A stretch of 64,000 nt of DNA from an uncultured Paracoccaceae bacterium. GTDB taxonomy: Bacteria > Pseudomonadota > Alphaproteobacteria > Rhodobacterales > Rhodobacteraceae. Shown here piece by piece: positions 17,893 to 26,761 of this stretch. The stretch is from the NCBI GenBank assembly GCA_947489325.1, contig CANLDA010000002.1, forward strand, positions 62,001 to 126,000, read 5' to 3'. Position 1 is the first letter of the stretch; every line of letters starts with the position of its first letter. The notes under the pieces were generated by a model. It worked only from the letters and a program-made list of their open reading frames with translations. It searched no databases and had not been told where the DNA came from. A program made the translations under genes and the position numbers.

Positions 17893-18735
17893 TCAATAGA
17901 CCAAACGCCCCTGCATGACGCGCCGCGCGGGGCCTGATACGGTGATTGCATAGCCATCTGTGGTCAATGTGATCAGGCTTAGGCGGCCCATGTCTTCACC
18001 TTGCCGGATCGTGACAGTCAAATCATCCCCTATGATTTTACGCAGTAATGCCCCAAGTGTGGCGCAGGCAGATCCCGTTGCGGGATCTTCGGGGATATTA
18101 TCCAAAGGTGCAAACATGCGCGCATGCAACGTGTCGCCGTCGCGCCAATAGGCAAACTGCGCAAAATCCAGTGCACCGGGATATTTAACAGCGCCTTTGC
18201 GAAACGCGTCGATATTTGCCGACATCCGCGACAGGGCTTCACGGCTGGTGAGTTCAGTAATGGTAAAGGGCAAACCAAGCGTGGCCAGCTGTGGCGTATG
18301 TACGTTGGTTTGAATATCACTGATGTCCAGCGAGAGCGCCTCGGCGACCTCTTCAACGCTTGGGGTGGCCAATATCTCCAGCGGCACTTCGGTCGTAAAG
18401 CGTGCAAATCCGTTTTCGGCGTGTGTCTGCAGGGGGCCGACCCCTAATTCCAGCACCATGTTCGGGGCCGTGCCCTCGTCTGACAGGGCAACAGCGGTGC
18501 CAATCACCGGATGGCCCGCGAATGGGATTTCCATGGTGGGCGTAAAAATGCGGACCTTGGCGGTGTGGGCGGCGTCTTCTGGAGGAAATACGAATGTGGT
18601 TTCCGAAAAGTTAAATTCACGCGCAATGCGTTGCAGGTCTTCCTCGGGTAGGGAGGTTGCGTCGGGTATGATTGCCAATTGATTACCACCAAAGGCTTCA
18701 TTTGAGAAAACGTCGTAAATCAGAAAATCAGTCAT
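17893..18735 (-). CDS. PhzF family isomerase
   Basis: The 280-residue protein shows the PhzF signatures: VFSNEAFGGNQLAII at the start, FNFSETTFVFPP with the catalytic Glu after FS, RIFTPTMEIPFAGHPVIGTA, and DPATGSACATLGALL in the second half, which mirrors the first as two hot-dog-like/diaminopimelate-epimerase-like lobes. Family members catalyse proton shifts; only some make phenazines, and no phz genes are nearby, so the substrate is unknown. It starts ten bases after the antiporter stop behind GAGGG, suggesting one operon. Confidence 0.9.
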   Translation of the reverse strand: MTDFLIYDVFSNEAFGGNQLAIIPDATSLPEEDLQRIAREFNFSETTFVFPPEDAAHTAKVRIFTPTMEIPFAGHPVIGTAVALSDEGTAPNMVLELGVGPLQTHAENGFARFTTEVPLEILATPSVEEVAEALSLDISDIQTNVHTPQLATLGLPFTITELTSREALSRMSANIDAFRKGAVKYPGALDFAQFAYWRDGDTLHARMFAPLDNIPEDPATGSACATLGALLRKIIGDDLTVTIRQGEDMGRLSLITLTTDGYAITVSGPARRVMQGRLVY

Positions 18736-18745
18736 TGCATTGCCC

Positions 18746-19993
18746 TCATACCAAATCAGGTTCGCGGCCCACTTTGTTGGCCAACGGAGCCACCGTCAAT
18801 CCCTGCACAACGATTGAGAAAATTACGATAATATAGGTGGTTGTGAGGATCAGGGGTTTCCATTCACTGTCAGGCAATGACAGCGCAAGAGCGACCGAAA
18901 TTCCGCCCTTTAGGCCACCCCATGTCATAATTGGCACCACCCCGCGACTGAAGTCACGGAAGGGGCGCAGGATTACGAACGGGACCACAACTGCGGCCAG
19001 ACGGGCCAACAAGGCAAGGCCAATGGATAAGACACCTGTCAGAATGAAATCCGCTTCAAAGGCAACAGCGAACACCTCAAACCCGATCAGCAGGAATAGC
19101 ACGGCATTCAGAATTTCGTCTATTAGCTTCCAAAAGGCATCGACGTATTTGCGGGTTTCTTCGCTCATGCCGTGTTTTGCACCTATGTCCCCGATCAAAA
19201 GACCAGCACAAACCGCCATGATAGGTGCGCTGACATGCAGGTAAACCGCCAGCTCATATCCACCAAAGGCCAGCCCAAGCGTGATCAACACCTCGAGCGA
19301 ATAATCATCAATTAAGCGCATCACGCGAAACGTCAGCCAACCCAGAGCGATACCCAGAGCGGCACCGCCCACGGCTTCTTGAACAAACAGCTTAATCGCG
19401 TCCATGGCACCCGATCCATGGTGATCATCTGATGGAAACGCAAGACTGACCAGCACAAGGAACACGACATAGCCGACCCCGTCATTAAACAGAGATTCCC
19501 CGGCAATTTTGGTTTCAAGCGTTTTACGCAAGTTGGCTTCTCGCAGAACTCCCAACACGGCCACCGGGTCTGTGGGTGAAATCAATGCACCAAACACCAA
19601 TGCGACCAGAATGGGCATGCCTGTCAGCCAGCTGAAGCCAAAGCCAACAACCGCAGTGGACAGAGCCACGCCCAAAGTTGCCATCAAAAATACCGGTCCC
19701 CATTGTGCGCGTAAGTCCAGCAATTTGACATGAAGCGCCCCGGCGAACAGCAAAAGACCCAGCATGCCCTCCAGCAAGGCATCGGAAAAATCAATGCCCG
19801 TGATCACCGAACGCGCGGTATCCGCCATGCCCAACTGCGGGGCAAAGATGTCGATAATCAACACCGAAACACTTGCCAACAAGGCCACGACCAGAATGCC
19901 AATCGAGGAGGGGAGCTTCAAAAACAGATAGTTGATGGCCCCGAAGGCACCAGCCAAAACAATGAGCAAAGAGGCGATCTGAAGAAGGGTCAT
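18746..19993 (-). CDS. CPA1-type cation:proton antiporter
   Basis: The 415-residue membrane protein has about 12 hydrophobic segments and the CPA1 landmarks LLLFAGALHV, ISPTDPVAVLGVLR and GESLFNDGVGYVVF, where the Asn-Asp pair is the transport site of Na+/H+ exchangers. It probably expels Na+ or K+ in exchange for protons, fitting a marine lifestyle. ATG 19993 was chosen; an in-frame GTG at 20032 would add 13 residues without a better binding site. It is followed by phzF in the same transcript. Confidence 0.9.
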   Translation of the reverse strand: MTLLQIASLLIVLAGAFGAINYLFLKLPSSIGILVVALLASVSVLIIDIFAPQLGMADTARSVITGIDFSDALLEGMLGLLLFAGALHVKLLDLRAQWGPVFLMATLGVALSTAVVGFGFSWLTGMPILVALVFGALISPTDPVAVLGVLREANLRKTLETKIAGESLFNDGVGYVVFLVLVSLAFPSDDHHGSGAMDAIKLFVQEAVGGAALGIALGWLTFRVMRLIDDYSLEVLITLGLAFGGYELAVYLHVSAPIMAVCAGLLIGDIGAKHGMSEETRKYVDAFWKLIDEILNAVLFLLIGFEVFAVAFEADFILTGVLSIGLALLARLAAVVVPFVILRPFRDFSRGVVPIMTWGGLKGGISVALALSLPDSEWKPLILTTTYIIVIFSIVVQGLTVAPLANKVGREPDLV

Positions 19994-20137
19994 GACAGGC
20001 GTTTCCAATATTGTGTTGACGGTGAGTACCACGGGTGTGGGGAACGATCTAGACAGGGATAAAGTATCCGTTGCTTACGGTTACTGCTTTTGGATGCAGC
20101 CATTGACTTGACCAGATTTCACGCGTTCTGTGCCCGA

Positions 20138-21040
20138 ATGGAAAGAAAAGATCACATAGACCTTTTTGGCGCAACTGCACTGATCGTATTTGGCATTATT
20201 TTATCGTTCAATCAGGTGGTGATTAAGGTAACCAATGGTGGCTTTGCCCCTGTGTATGGGGCTGGGCTGCGATCTTTGATTGGGTTGATTATCGTAGGGT
20301 TATGGATTGTTTTACGCCGCAATTCCTTTGGATTAAATCGACGAACCATCATTCCTTGTCTAATTTCAGGGGTATTATTCTCTTTTGAATTCATATGCCT
20401 ATACATCTCTCTTGATGTGACATCGGTGGTACGGGCTTCAATTCTCTATTATTCAATGCCTGTGTGGTTGGCCATTGCAGCGCATTTTATGTTGCCGGGC
20501 GAAACGCTCAGTACGCGACGTTGTTTGGGGCTTTTATTGGCCATGGGGGGCGTCGCGATTGCACTTTCTGATCGGCAAGGTGGACAGGCAAGCTGGATAG
20601 GAGATCTTGCCGGACTTGGTGCGGCTGTCGGTTGGGCTGGGATTGCACTGTTGTTACGCATTACGCCGCTCAGAGAGATGAATTCAGAATCGCAATTGTT
20701 TTGGCAACTGCTGATCTCGGCTCCCATTCTCTTGTTGGTGGCACCACTATTTGGCCCCCTTACGCGTGATCCGCAAATGCTGCATGTTGCTGGACTGCTA
20801 TTTCAGTCGGTGTTCGTGGTGGCGGTGGGCTATATCGTGTGGTTTCAGTTGATTAAGATTTATCCCGCCTCTGGCGTGGCCTCATTTAGCTTTCTGTCGC
20901 CAGTGTTCAGTGTGATCCTTGGCTGGCTGGTCCTAGGTGAGGAGGTGGGAGCGAATATCTGGATTGGTCTGGTGTTTGTGGCCGTCGGGGTTACCTTGAT
21001 AAACCGCCGTCGCCAAACTCAGGTGCCACAAAAGGTTTGA
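20138..21040 (+). CDS. EamA family (DMT superfamily) transporter
   Basis: About 300 residues with ten hydrophobic segments in two EamA halves (SILYYSMPVWLAIAAHFML; GVASFSFLSPVFSVILGWLVLGEEV). Substrate unknown. The start is uncertain: ATG 20138 (MERKDHID) is used, and TTG 20090 would add 16 residues; neither has a clear ribosome binding site. The last 22 bases overlap the 3' end of selO on the other strand. It diverges from the antiporter operon. Confidence 0.85.
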   Translation: MERKDHIDLFGATALIVFGIILSFNQVVIKVTNGGFAPVYGAGLRSLIGLIIVGLWIVLRRNSFGLNRRTIIPCLISGVLFSFEFICLYISLDVTSVVRASILYYSMPVWLAIAAHFMLPGETLSTRRCLGLLLAMGGVAIALSDRQGGQASWIGDLAGLGAAVGWAGIALLLRITPLREMNSESQLFWQLLISAPILLLVAPLFGPLTRDPQMLHVAGLLFQSVFVVAVGYIVWFQLIKIYPASGVASFSFLSPVFSVILGWLVLGEEVGANIWIGLVFVAVGVTLINRRRQTQVPQKV

Positions 21041-22434
21041 TGTACACGTTCATTTTGCTGAGGCGGTTGTGTCAGATCGATGACCTCTGAACGTTCCTCA
21101 AAAGGACGAGAAAGCGCGTCGTTTAGGCGGTGGAATGGTGCGAAATTCCCATCTGTCGCTGCCACAATCATCGCCTCAACATGATGGTTGCGGGGGATAA
21201 TGGCTGGATTAGTGGCCAATATCACAGCTTTTGGATCGGCCTCAGGTACAACGCGTCTTTGCAAGCGTTCATGCCAGATATCAAAGGCTAGAGGGTCGTG
21301 AAATTGATCCCGTGCTTTGCCAGTGGCCAGTGTGCGAAATGTGTTGGTGAAATCAGCACCTTGATTGGCCATGAGTTCCAGCAAATCAGTGATCAGAGCA
21401 TGATCGCCTTCCTGTGAAGATTGCAGGCCAATTTTGGCGGAAAATGCTGCATTCCACAGCCGTTGAATTTGGGCAGGAATGGCATGTACGGCAGCAGTGA
21501 AGGACGCAACCGCATCATCTTGATCTGGCATTAAGGGAACTAAAGACGTGGCCAATTGGGCCATGTTCCACACAATGATGTCTGGCTGATTGGAATAGGC
21601 ATAGCGACGTTGATGGTCGATCGAGGAGAACACCGTCATGGGGTGAAAATCATCCATAAAGGCACAAGGGCCATAATCAATGGTTTCTCCCGAAATCGCG
21701 CAATTGTCAGTGTTCATAACGCCGTGGATAAATCCGACTGACAACCATTTTACCACCAATTCGGCCTGCGCAGTGGCGACGGCATTCAAAAATTCAACAG
21801 GTGATTGTGTCTGCGGGTAATGGCGATCCACGGCGTATTCATAAAGCGCCCGAAGCCCGTCTAGGTCTTTACGTGCGGCCAACACCTGAAAGCTGCCAAC
21901 ACGGATGTGGCTGCTGGCCACGCGTGTCAAAACCGCCCCGGGCAGGGCGCGTTCGCGGATCACGGTTTCGCCGGTTTCGACGGCAGCCAGTGCGCGGGTG
22001 GTGGGGATGCCAAGCGCATGCATTGCCTCGCTGATCACGTATTCACGCAATACAGGACCCAACCAAGCGCGCCCATCTCCACCGCGTGAATAAGGTGTGC
22101 GTCCCGCCCCCTTAAGCTGAATATCGCGCCGCCCGATCGGCCCAACTGTCTCGCCCAATAACACCGCGCGGCCATCGCCCAGCTGTGGGTTCCAGTGACC
22201 GAACTGATGCCCGGCGTAAAGCTGCGCCAAAGGCGTGGCTCCGTCGGGTGTTTGATTGCCTGCAAACACCTGTGCCAAAGCCTCGTCATCATCCGCAGTG
22301 ATCCCCAGATCATTGGCCAGTGAGTGATTAAACGCAATGAGCTTTGGCGCCTTTACAGGCACGGGGTTTTGCAGGCTGAACAGCTGTGCAGGCAGGCGTG
22401 CATAGCTGTTATCAAAGGGTATATTCAGGGTCAT
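21019..22434 (-). CDS. selO: Protein adenylyltransferase SelO (YdiU/UPF0061)
   Basis: The 471-residue pseudokinase-fold enzyme transfers AMP to Ser/Thr/Tyr residues of proteins, notably in redox stress. Seen signatures: GHQFGHWNPQLGDGRAVLLGE, QLKGAGRTPYSRGGDGRA, MNTDNCAISGETIDYGPCAFMD (metal and base residues), and a Cys three residues from the C-terminus, as in other bacterial SelO proteins. It is third in a probable nucleoside hydrolase-GNAT-selO transcript, 37 bp after the GNAT gene. Its 3' end overlaps the convergent EamA gene by 22 bases. Confidence 0.94.
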   Translation of the reverse strand: MTLNIPFDNSYARLPAQLFSLQNPVPVKAPKLIAFNHSLANDLGITADDDEALAQVFAGNQTPDGATPLAQLYAGHQFGHWNPQLGDGRAVLLGETVGPIGRRDIQLKGAGRTPYSRGGDGRAWLGPVLREYVISEAMHALGIPTTRALAAVETGETVIRERALPGAVLTRVASSHIRVGSFQVLAARKDLDGLRALYEYAVDRHYPQTQSPVEFLNAVATAQAELVVKWLSVGFIHGVMNTDNCAISGETIDYGPCAFMDDFHPMTVFSSIDHQRRYAYSNQPDIIVWNMAQLATSLVPLMPDQDDAVASFTAAVHAIPAQIQRLWNAAFSAKIGLQSSQEGDHALITDLLELMANQGADFTNTFRTLATGKARDQFHDPLAFDIWHERLQRRVVPEADPKAVILATNPAIIPRNHHVEAMIVAATDGNFAPFHRLNDALSRPFEERSEVIDLTQPPQQNERVHQTFCGT

Positions 22435-22446
22435 GGCATCAATATA

Positions 22447-22462
22447 GGGGGCAGGTGCCCCC
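22447..22462 (-). promoter_or_regulatory. Hairpin in the selO leader
   Basis: GGGGGCA, a two-base loop and TGCCCCC form a perfect seven-pair stem between the GNAT stop and the selO start, 12 bases before the ATG. It may limit selO translation or trim read-through; no T-run supports termination. Confidence 0.4.
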
Positions 22463-22471
22463 AGGAACAGG

Positions 22472-22921
22472 TCAGAGTGTCTGAGACATCAACATATATT
22501 GGTCACGCATTTGAAACCGCGCCCGACGATACAGGTTCTGGGTGTGTTCGTCGTCTTTTCTGACCTCAAGGTGAATGGCGGAGATACCTGCTTTTTTCAG
22601 CATATTTCGAATGGATGTCAGAGCATCAGAGGCCATGCCGCGACCCCGCACACCGGGACGAATATAAAGTTCGTCAACAAAAGCATCCATGCCGCCGAAT
22701 TCCACGGACCAACCAAAGGTCAGAACGATATATCCAATTGGCGCACGAGAAGGCCCCATCAGGTACACAGCCCCAAACGGCGCGCCCTCAAGCAGTGGTG
22801 AAAGGGCGTTCTCGCGATGCGCATCGTCTGCATCAATGCCCATTTCGGCATGAAATGCGGCGCACAACGGCAAGAGTTTGGGTAAATCATCGGGTTTTGC
22901 AAGGTGCAGGGCGGTGCTCAT
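22472..22921 (-). CDS. GNAT family N-acetyltransferase
   Basis: The 149-residue protein is a single GNAT domain: VDELYIRPGVRGRGMASDAL is motif A with the RGRGMA acetyl-CoA pyrophosphate loop, followed by the alpha4-beta6 region ending AIHLEVRKDDEHTQNLYRRARF. The acceptor is unknown. Its ATG overlaps the nucleoside hydrolase stop by four bases, implying coupled expression. Confidence 0.9.
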   Translation of the reverse strand: MSTALHLAKPDDLPKLLPLCAAFHAEMGIDADDAHRENALSPLLEGAPFGAVYLMGPSRAPIGYIVLTFGWSVEFGGMDAFVDELYIRPGVRGRGMASDALTSIRNMLKKAGISAIHLEVRKDDEHTQNLYRRARFQMRDQYMLMSQTL

Positions 22922-23862
22922 AGACGGCCAAGCCTTTCGGTCAAAAGAGAAAAGAAGCCATCCGCGTCCAGATCACCCATGAATGTTGCATTGGGTGCAC
23001 GATCTGTCACCCCCCACCAATCGGCCACAGTCATGCCCATGGTCAGTTCAGATTGGGTTTCGATTTCAACGTTGATGTGTCGCCCACTGAACAATTCTGG
23101 TTGCAGCAAATAGGCAATGACACAAGGATCATGCAAGGGCGCGCCGGGGCTGCCATATTTTTCCTTATCGAAACGTTCGAAAAAGTCGGTCATTTGGGCC
23201 ACGGCGGTGCCGACGTTGGTCCCAAGTGCGCGAAAGGCATCATTACGCTCCTTGGTGACCAGCGCCTTATGAGTGACATCCAGCGGCATAACTGTGATCG
23301 GCACGCCAGATCGAAACACAATCTTGGCAGCTTGTGGATCAACATAGATGTTAAATTCTGCGGCGGGGGTCATATTCCCCACCTCGAAATAGGCGCCGCC
23401 CATCAGCACCACTTCTTGAACTTTGCCCATAATGTCGGGCGCCTTTTCAAATGCCATGGCAATATTGGTCAAAGGACCAAGAGGGCAGAGCGTCACACTG
23501 TTGCTGTCATGCGCGCGCAGGGTGTCGATGATAAAATCCACGGCATGTTGATCTTGCACAGGCATTTCTGGGTCTGGCAAAATGGGGCCGTCGAGGCCAG
23601 ACTTACCGTGGACATGCTCTGCCGTAACCAGATCGCGGCCCATGGGGCGGTCGCAGCCATTGAAGATAGCGATGTCAGGTCTGCCTGCCAACTCGCAGAT
23701 AATACGCGCATTCTTGCTTGTCAGATCCAGATGGACATTCCCTGCAACTGCTGTGATTCCAAGCAGGTTAATGTCCTGAGGGCTGGCCAATGCAAGCAAT
23801 ATTGCAACGGCGTCATCCTGTCCGGGGTCGGTGTCGATGATAATCTTGCGCGCGACTGACAT
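22918..23862 (-). CDS. Inosine-uridine preferring nucleoside hydrolase
   Basis: The 314-residue enzyme begins near MSVARKIIIDTDPGQDDAVAIL, whose DTDPGQDD cluster binds catalytic Ca2+. It splits the N-glycosidic bond of ribonucleosides to base and ribose for salvage. Further family marks are GPLTNIAMA, VLMGGAYFEVGNMTPAAEFNIYVDP and the late HDPCVIAYLL with a ligand Asp. ATG 23862 has AGGAGAG five bases upstream; an extension to 23922 is not credible. First gene of the set with GNAT and selO. Confidence 0.93.
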   Translation of the reverse strand: MSVARKIIIDTDPGQDDAVAILLALASPQDINLLGITAVAGNVHLDLTSKNARIICELAGRPDIAIFNGCDRPMGRDLVTAEHVHGKSGLDGPILPDPEMPVQDQHAVDFIIDTLRAHDSNSVTLCPLGPLTNIAMAFEKAPDIMGKVQEVVLMGGAYFEVGNMTPAAEFNIYVDPQAAKIVFRSGVPITVMPLDVTHKALVTKERNDAFRALGTNVGTAVAQMTDFFERFDKEKYGSPGAPLHDPCVIAYLLQPELFSGRHINVEIETQSELTMGMTVADWWGVTDRAPNATFMGDLDADGFFSLLTERLGRL

Positions 23863-24050
23863 GAACTCTCCTGTTTGCGCGCAGACTGAGGTTTTGACGC
23901 GCAAATGTCTAGGAGAAAGCACAGGTCAGGCGGGGTTTCGCGCGCTGAAAAAGTGAAAAACTATCTTGTCTAATAAAAGGGAGAAAAAGGGCCTTGTGTC
24001 GCTCAAATCATTTAGGGACGAGGGGCGTTGCCCTACAAAGAATATAGAGA

Positions 24051-24069
24051 AGAGGGGCTTTGCCCCTCT
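24051..24069. repeat. Intergenic hairpin repeat, copy 1
   Basis: AGAGGGGC, loop TTT, GCCCCTCT. The core AGGGGCTTTGCCCCTCTG recurs at 53212 and 61269. A smaller related hairpin lies at 24021-24034, and a degenerate AAGAAAAATC tail follows near 24108. It sits just beyond the HD-domain gene on the minus strand and may act as its terminator. Confidence 0.7.
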
Positions 24070-24118
24070 GGACCAATGGCCCATTCTCTCTAAGGTGTTT
24101 CCAGCAAGAAAAATCTGG

Positions 24119-24706
24119 TTATTCTGCCGTTTCTGCCAGTTCCATGTGCCCACCGGATTTGGAGAAGACACGCCGCAGCATTGGCTCAAAGAATTCCAAC
24201 GGTTTGTTTGGATAGTCTGGGTCAAAGGCGTTTTGATCGTAGTTGTGGCAAAAATAGACCGCGTCGTCATAATAGGGGCTGTCTTTGTATTTGTCGCGGG
24301 CATTGCGATCACCACCCCACATGTGGTTGTAATAATAGCCTTGGAAGACACAGTGGTGTTCTACGATCCAACGCGCCTTTTCGCTCATGTAAGGGCGTAC
24401 CATCGCGCCGGCGAGTTCGCCGTGGTTATATGGGGACAGGATGTCACCAATGTCGTGGATTAGGGCCGCAACAACGATTTCCTCGTCCGCGCCGTCAGCA
24501 TGGGCACGCGTTGCGGCTTGCAGGCAGTGCTGATAGCGGTTGATCGGGTAGGGGGTCCAATCCTCATCCAACGATTTCAACATGGCAATGATGCGATCCA
24601 CCAGATCGGCGTTGAATTGTTCTTCATATTCCATAACCGCATGCCAGTCTTCTGGCTTGGTCTGTTCAAAGCTGGTCCAGGTTGGTTTTTGGGATTTATC
24701 GAGCAT
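24119..24706 (-). CDS. HD-domain protein, PhnZ/TmpB-like mixed-valent diiron oxygenase candidate
   Basis: The 195-residue HD-superfamily protein has His60 (RYQHCLQAA), His84-Asp85 (ALIHDIGD), His95 (YNHGELAGA), His117/118 (VEHHCVFQGYYY) and Asp157 (NYDQNAFD). This H...HD...H...H...D set matches the six ligands of the diiron oxygenases PhnZ and TmpB, which cleave the C-P bond of hydroxylated 2-aminoethylphosphonates; the 24-residue gap from first His to HD equals that of PhnZ. Many relatives are just called HD phosphohydrolases, so activity and substrate are inference. No PhnY/TmpA-like hydroxylase lies nearby. ATG 24706 follows AAAGGAG. A LysR gene diverges from it. Confidence 0.75.
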   Translation of the reverse strand: MLDKSQKPTWTSFEQTKPEDWHAVMEYEEQFNADLVDRIIAMLKSLDEDWTPYPINRYQHCLQAATRAHADGADEEIVVAALIHDIGDILSPYNHGELAGAMVRPYMSEKARWIVEHHCVFQGYYYNHMWGGDRNARDKYKDSPYYDDAVYFCHNYDQNAFDPDYPNKPLEFFEPMLRRVFSKSGGHMELAETAE

Positions 24707-24752
24707 GGCGCAGTCTCCTTTAGCTTGGAAAAGACATAGCAGGCGAAAATCG

Positions 24753-24780
24753 AACGAAAAACTGTATTGTTTTTATCGTT
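24753..24780. promoter_or_regulatory. Candidate LysR operator
   Basis: AACG-AAAAAC and GTTTTT-AT-CGTT flank a six-base spacer in the 95-bp region between the divergent HD-domain and LysR genes. An AT-rich dyad in this position is typical of an LTTR binding site controlling both directions. Confidence 0.55.
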
Positions 24781-24801
24781 TTGATAGTGATTATTTATCG
24801 T

Positions 24802-25641
24802 ATGGATATCAAGCTGATGAAAACTTTTCTAGCAGTGGCCGAGACCGGCACATTTCACAACGCTGCAGAGCGATTGCACGTGACGCAGGCAGCAGTGAGC
24901 AGCCGGATACGTGCGTTGGAAGAGGCCGTAGGGGCAGCGCTGTTTTTGCGCGGCGTCGGCGGCACGCGATTAAGTGCTGCGGGTGAAAGTCTGCGCCCCT
25001 ATGCCGAACAGATGCTGAGCAGTTGGGACCATGTGGTTGGCAGCATTGGGCGCGATCATGCCACCCGTATGGCGTTGCGGTTGGGGTGTCAGTTGTCGAT
25101 CTGGGATCAGATGTTGGTGGATTTGACAATCTGGGCCGAGGAACACCTTGGCAAGCTGCCAATGACATTGAACTTTGATCATGACACCAATGGGTTGGAA
25201 TTGGTGCGTCGTGGGGTTGTTGATCTGATCATTACCCATGAAACACCCGGAGGCACACGGCTTATGGCGCAGGCTTTGAAGCCAGAACGCATCATGCTTG
25301 TGGCTGACCGGCCTTGCAGTCTAAGCGATGATGAATTGCCGCTGTTTCTAAATTTTCAACTTGGCCCTGAATACGATGCACGTGTGGGTGAAGTCTTGGG
25401 GGATCGGTCGGGGCATCTGTTCTTGGGCAATGCCGGAATGGGGCTGTATTATATGAAGAAGCGCGGTGGCATGGCCTTCTGTCCGGCAGCCATGGTAGCG
25501 GCAGAACTGACCCAAAAGCACCTTTATCCGGTCGGAGAAGCCGTGGAGTTCTCTATTCCGCGGTTTGCGGTGTTTGACCCGATGTCGCCTTCTGCTGATC
25601 TGGTACGGCAGGTGTTGCCGGGGCTACCACTAGAGACATAA
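24802..25641 (+). CDS. LysR family transcriptional regulator
   Basis: The 279-residue protein has an N-terminal winged helix-turn-helix at residues 1-60 (MKTFLAVAETGTFHNAAERLHVTQAAVSSRIRALEE) and a periplasmic-binding-like effector domain after residue 85. ATG 24802 (MDIKLMKTF) is used; an upstream in-frame start adds seven unlikely residues. It is divergent from the HD-domain gene over 95 bp, the usual arrangement of an LTTR and its target, so it probably controls that gene in response to its substrate. Confidence 0.9.
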   Translation: MDIKLMKTFLAVAETGTFHNAAERLHVTQAAVSSRIRALEEAVGAALFLRGVGGTRLSAAGESLRPYAEQMLSSWDHVVGSIGRDHATRMALRLGCQLSIWDQMLVDLTIWAEEHLGKLPMTLNFDHDTNGLELVRRGVVDLIITHETPGGTRLMAQALKPERIMLVADRPCSLSDDELPLFLNFQLGPEYDARVGEVLGDRSGHLFLGNAGMGLYYMKKRGGMAFCPAAMVAAELTQKHLYPVGEAVEFSIPRFAVFDPMSPSADLVRQVLPGLPLET

Positions 25642-25645
25642 AAAG

Positions 25646-25669
25646 GGCGGCGCAAAGCGATGCGCCGCC
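25646..25669. terminator. Bidirectional terminator between lysR and the iron-binding protein gene
   Basis: GGCGGCGCA, six-base loop, TGCGCCGCC. The minus-strand reading ends in CTTTTT, a good rho-independent terminator for the iron-binding protein gene; the plus-strand side has a weaker ATATTTT. Confidence 0.8.
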
Positions 25670-25692
25670 AGATATTTTGAATGTGGACGGGC

Positions 25693-26706
25693 TTAACCGT
25701 CGAAATCAACTTCTTCGGTGATGCGCAATGCGTTAGCGCGTTGGCTTGCCAGCGTCATCAGATTAACAGCATCTGCCGTGAAGCTGCCCCAACTTGTCAC
25801 AAGGGCATCAGCCTGCGTGCCCGGCGCGATGGGGTATTCAAAGTTTGCATGAGCATAAACTTCTTGTGCCTTGGGAGAGGCAAGAAATTCCATCATTTGC
25901 AAAGCCGCCTCGCGGTTGGGGGCGGATTTGGTCATGGCCACACCTGAGATATTCACATGAGTGCCGCCATTTTCAAATGTTGGGAAGACAACGTTGACGC
26001 TGTCCGCCCATTCTTTTTGCTCTTCATCGGCCAGCATTTTGCCCATGTAATAGGTGTTGCCGATGGCAATGTCACATTCTCCGGCCCAGATTGCCTTGAC
26101 CTGTGCGCGGTCGTTGCCTTGGGGTTTGCGTGCAAGGTTGGCTTTGATGCCTTCCAGCCATGATTTTGCGCCGTCTTCGCCAAGATGTTCAATCACAGCC
26201 GACGTCAGCGCGATGTTATAGGCGTGGGTGCCAGAGCGGGTGCAGATGCGGCCTTCCCATTTCGGATCAGCAAGATCTTCGTAGGTGGTGATTTCACCCT
26301 CGGCGACACGGTCTTTGGACGCGTAGATAATGCGTGCGCGCGTGGTCAAGCCGTACCAATGCCCTTGTGGGTCGCGATAGGTATCAGGCACGTTTGTTTG
26401 CAGCGCGGTGCTTTCCACAGCTTGGGTCAGGCCCGCGCCAACAACGGCAGCCAGACGCGAGATATCAACTGTAAAAATCAGATCGGCAGGCGAACGATCC
26501 CCTTCGGCTTGAAGCCGCTCTACCATGCCTTTTTTCAGATAGGCAACGTTCACCTTGATACCGGTTTCTTCGGTAAAGGCATCAGTTAGCGGTTTGATCA
26601 GTTCAGGCTGACGGTATGAATAAACATTGACCTCATCTGCAAGAACGGGGGCTGCAACAGCACAGGCCGCGGTGACGAAAACAGCATGGCGAAGTTTGGT
26701 AAGCAT
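25693..26706 (-). CDS. Ferric iron ABC transporter substrate-binding protein (FutA/AfuA family)
   Basis: The 337-residue protein has a Sec signal peptide of about 23 residues ending APVLA-DE and a type II periplasmic binding fold starting VNVYSYRQPELIKPL. Tyrosines in VYSYRQ and in NTYYMGKM match the iron-ligating Tyr residues of FutA/IdiA-type proteins. It would bind Fe3+ in the periplasm. No permease or ATPase gene is adjacent, so it must work with a transporter encoded elsewhere. A TCAGGT/ACCTGA palindrome lies 56 bases upstream of its start. Confidence 0.9.
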   Translation of the reverse strand: MLTKLRHAVFVTAACAVAAPVLADEVNVYSYRQPELIKPLTDAFTEETGIKVNVAYLKKGMVERLQAEGDRSPADLIFTVDISRLAAVVGAGLTQAVESTALQTNVPDTYRDPQGHWYGLTTRARIIYASKDRVAEGEITTYEDLADPKWEGRICTRSGTHAYNIALTSAVIEHLGEDGAKSWLEGIKANLARKPQGNDRAQVKAIWAGECDIAIGNTYYMGKMLADEEQKEWADSVNVVFPTFENGGTHVNISGVAMTKSAPNREAALQMMEFLASPKAQEVYAHANFEYPIAPGTQADALVTSWGSFTADAVNLMTLASQRANALRITEEVDFDG

Positions 26707-26761
26707 GGGAAATCCATTACGATAGAGTTTTGGTTTACACGCTTTAATCTGAGTTTTTTTG

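Noticed and set aside
17893-18735. Phenazine biosynthesis role for the PhzF-like protein
   Set aside because: No other phz genes are present, and most PhzF-family proteins have unrelated functions.
23053-23859. Plus-strand open frame of 268 codons opposite the nucleoside hydrolase
   Set aside because: Composition is that of a reverse-complement shadow, and the nucleoside hydrolase has clear catalytic motifs.
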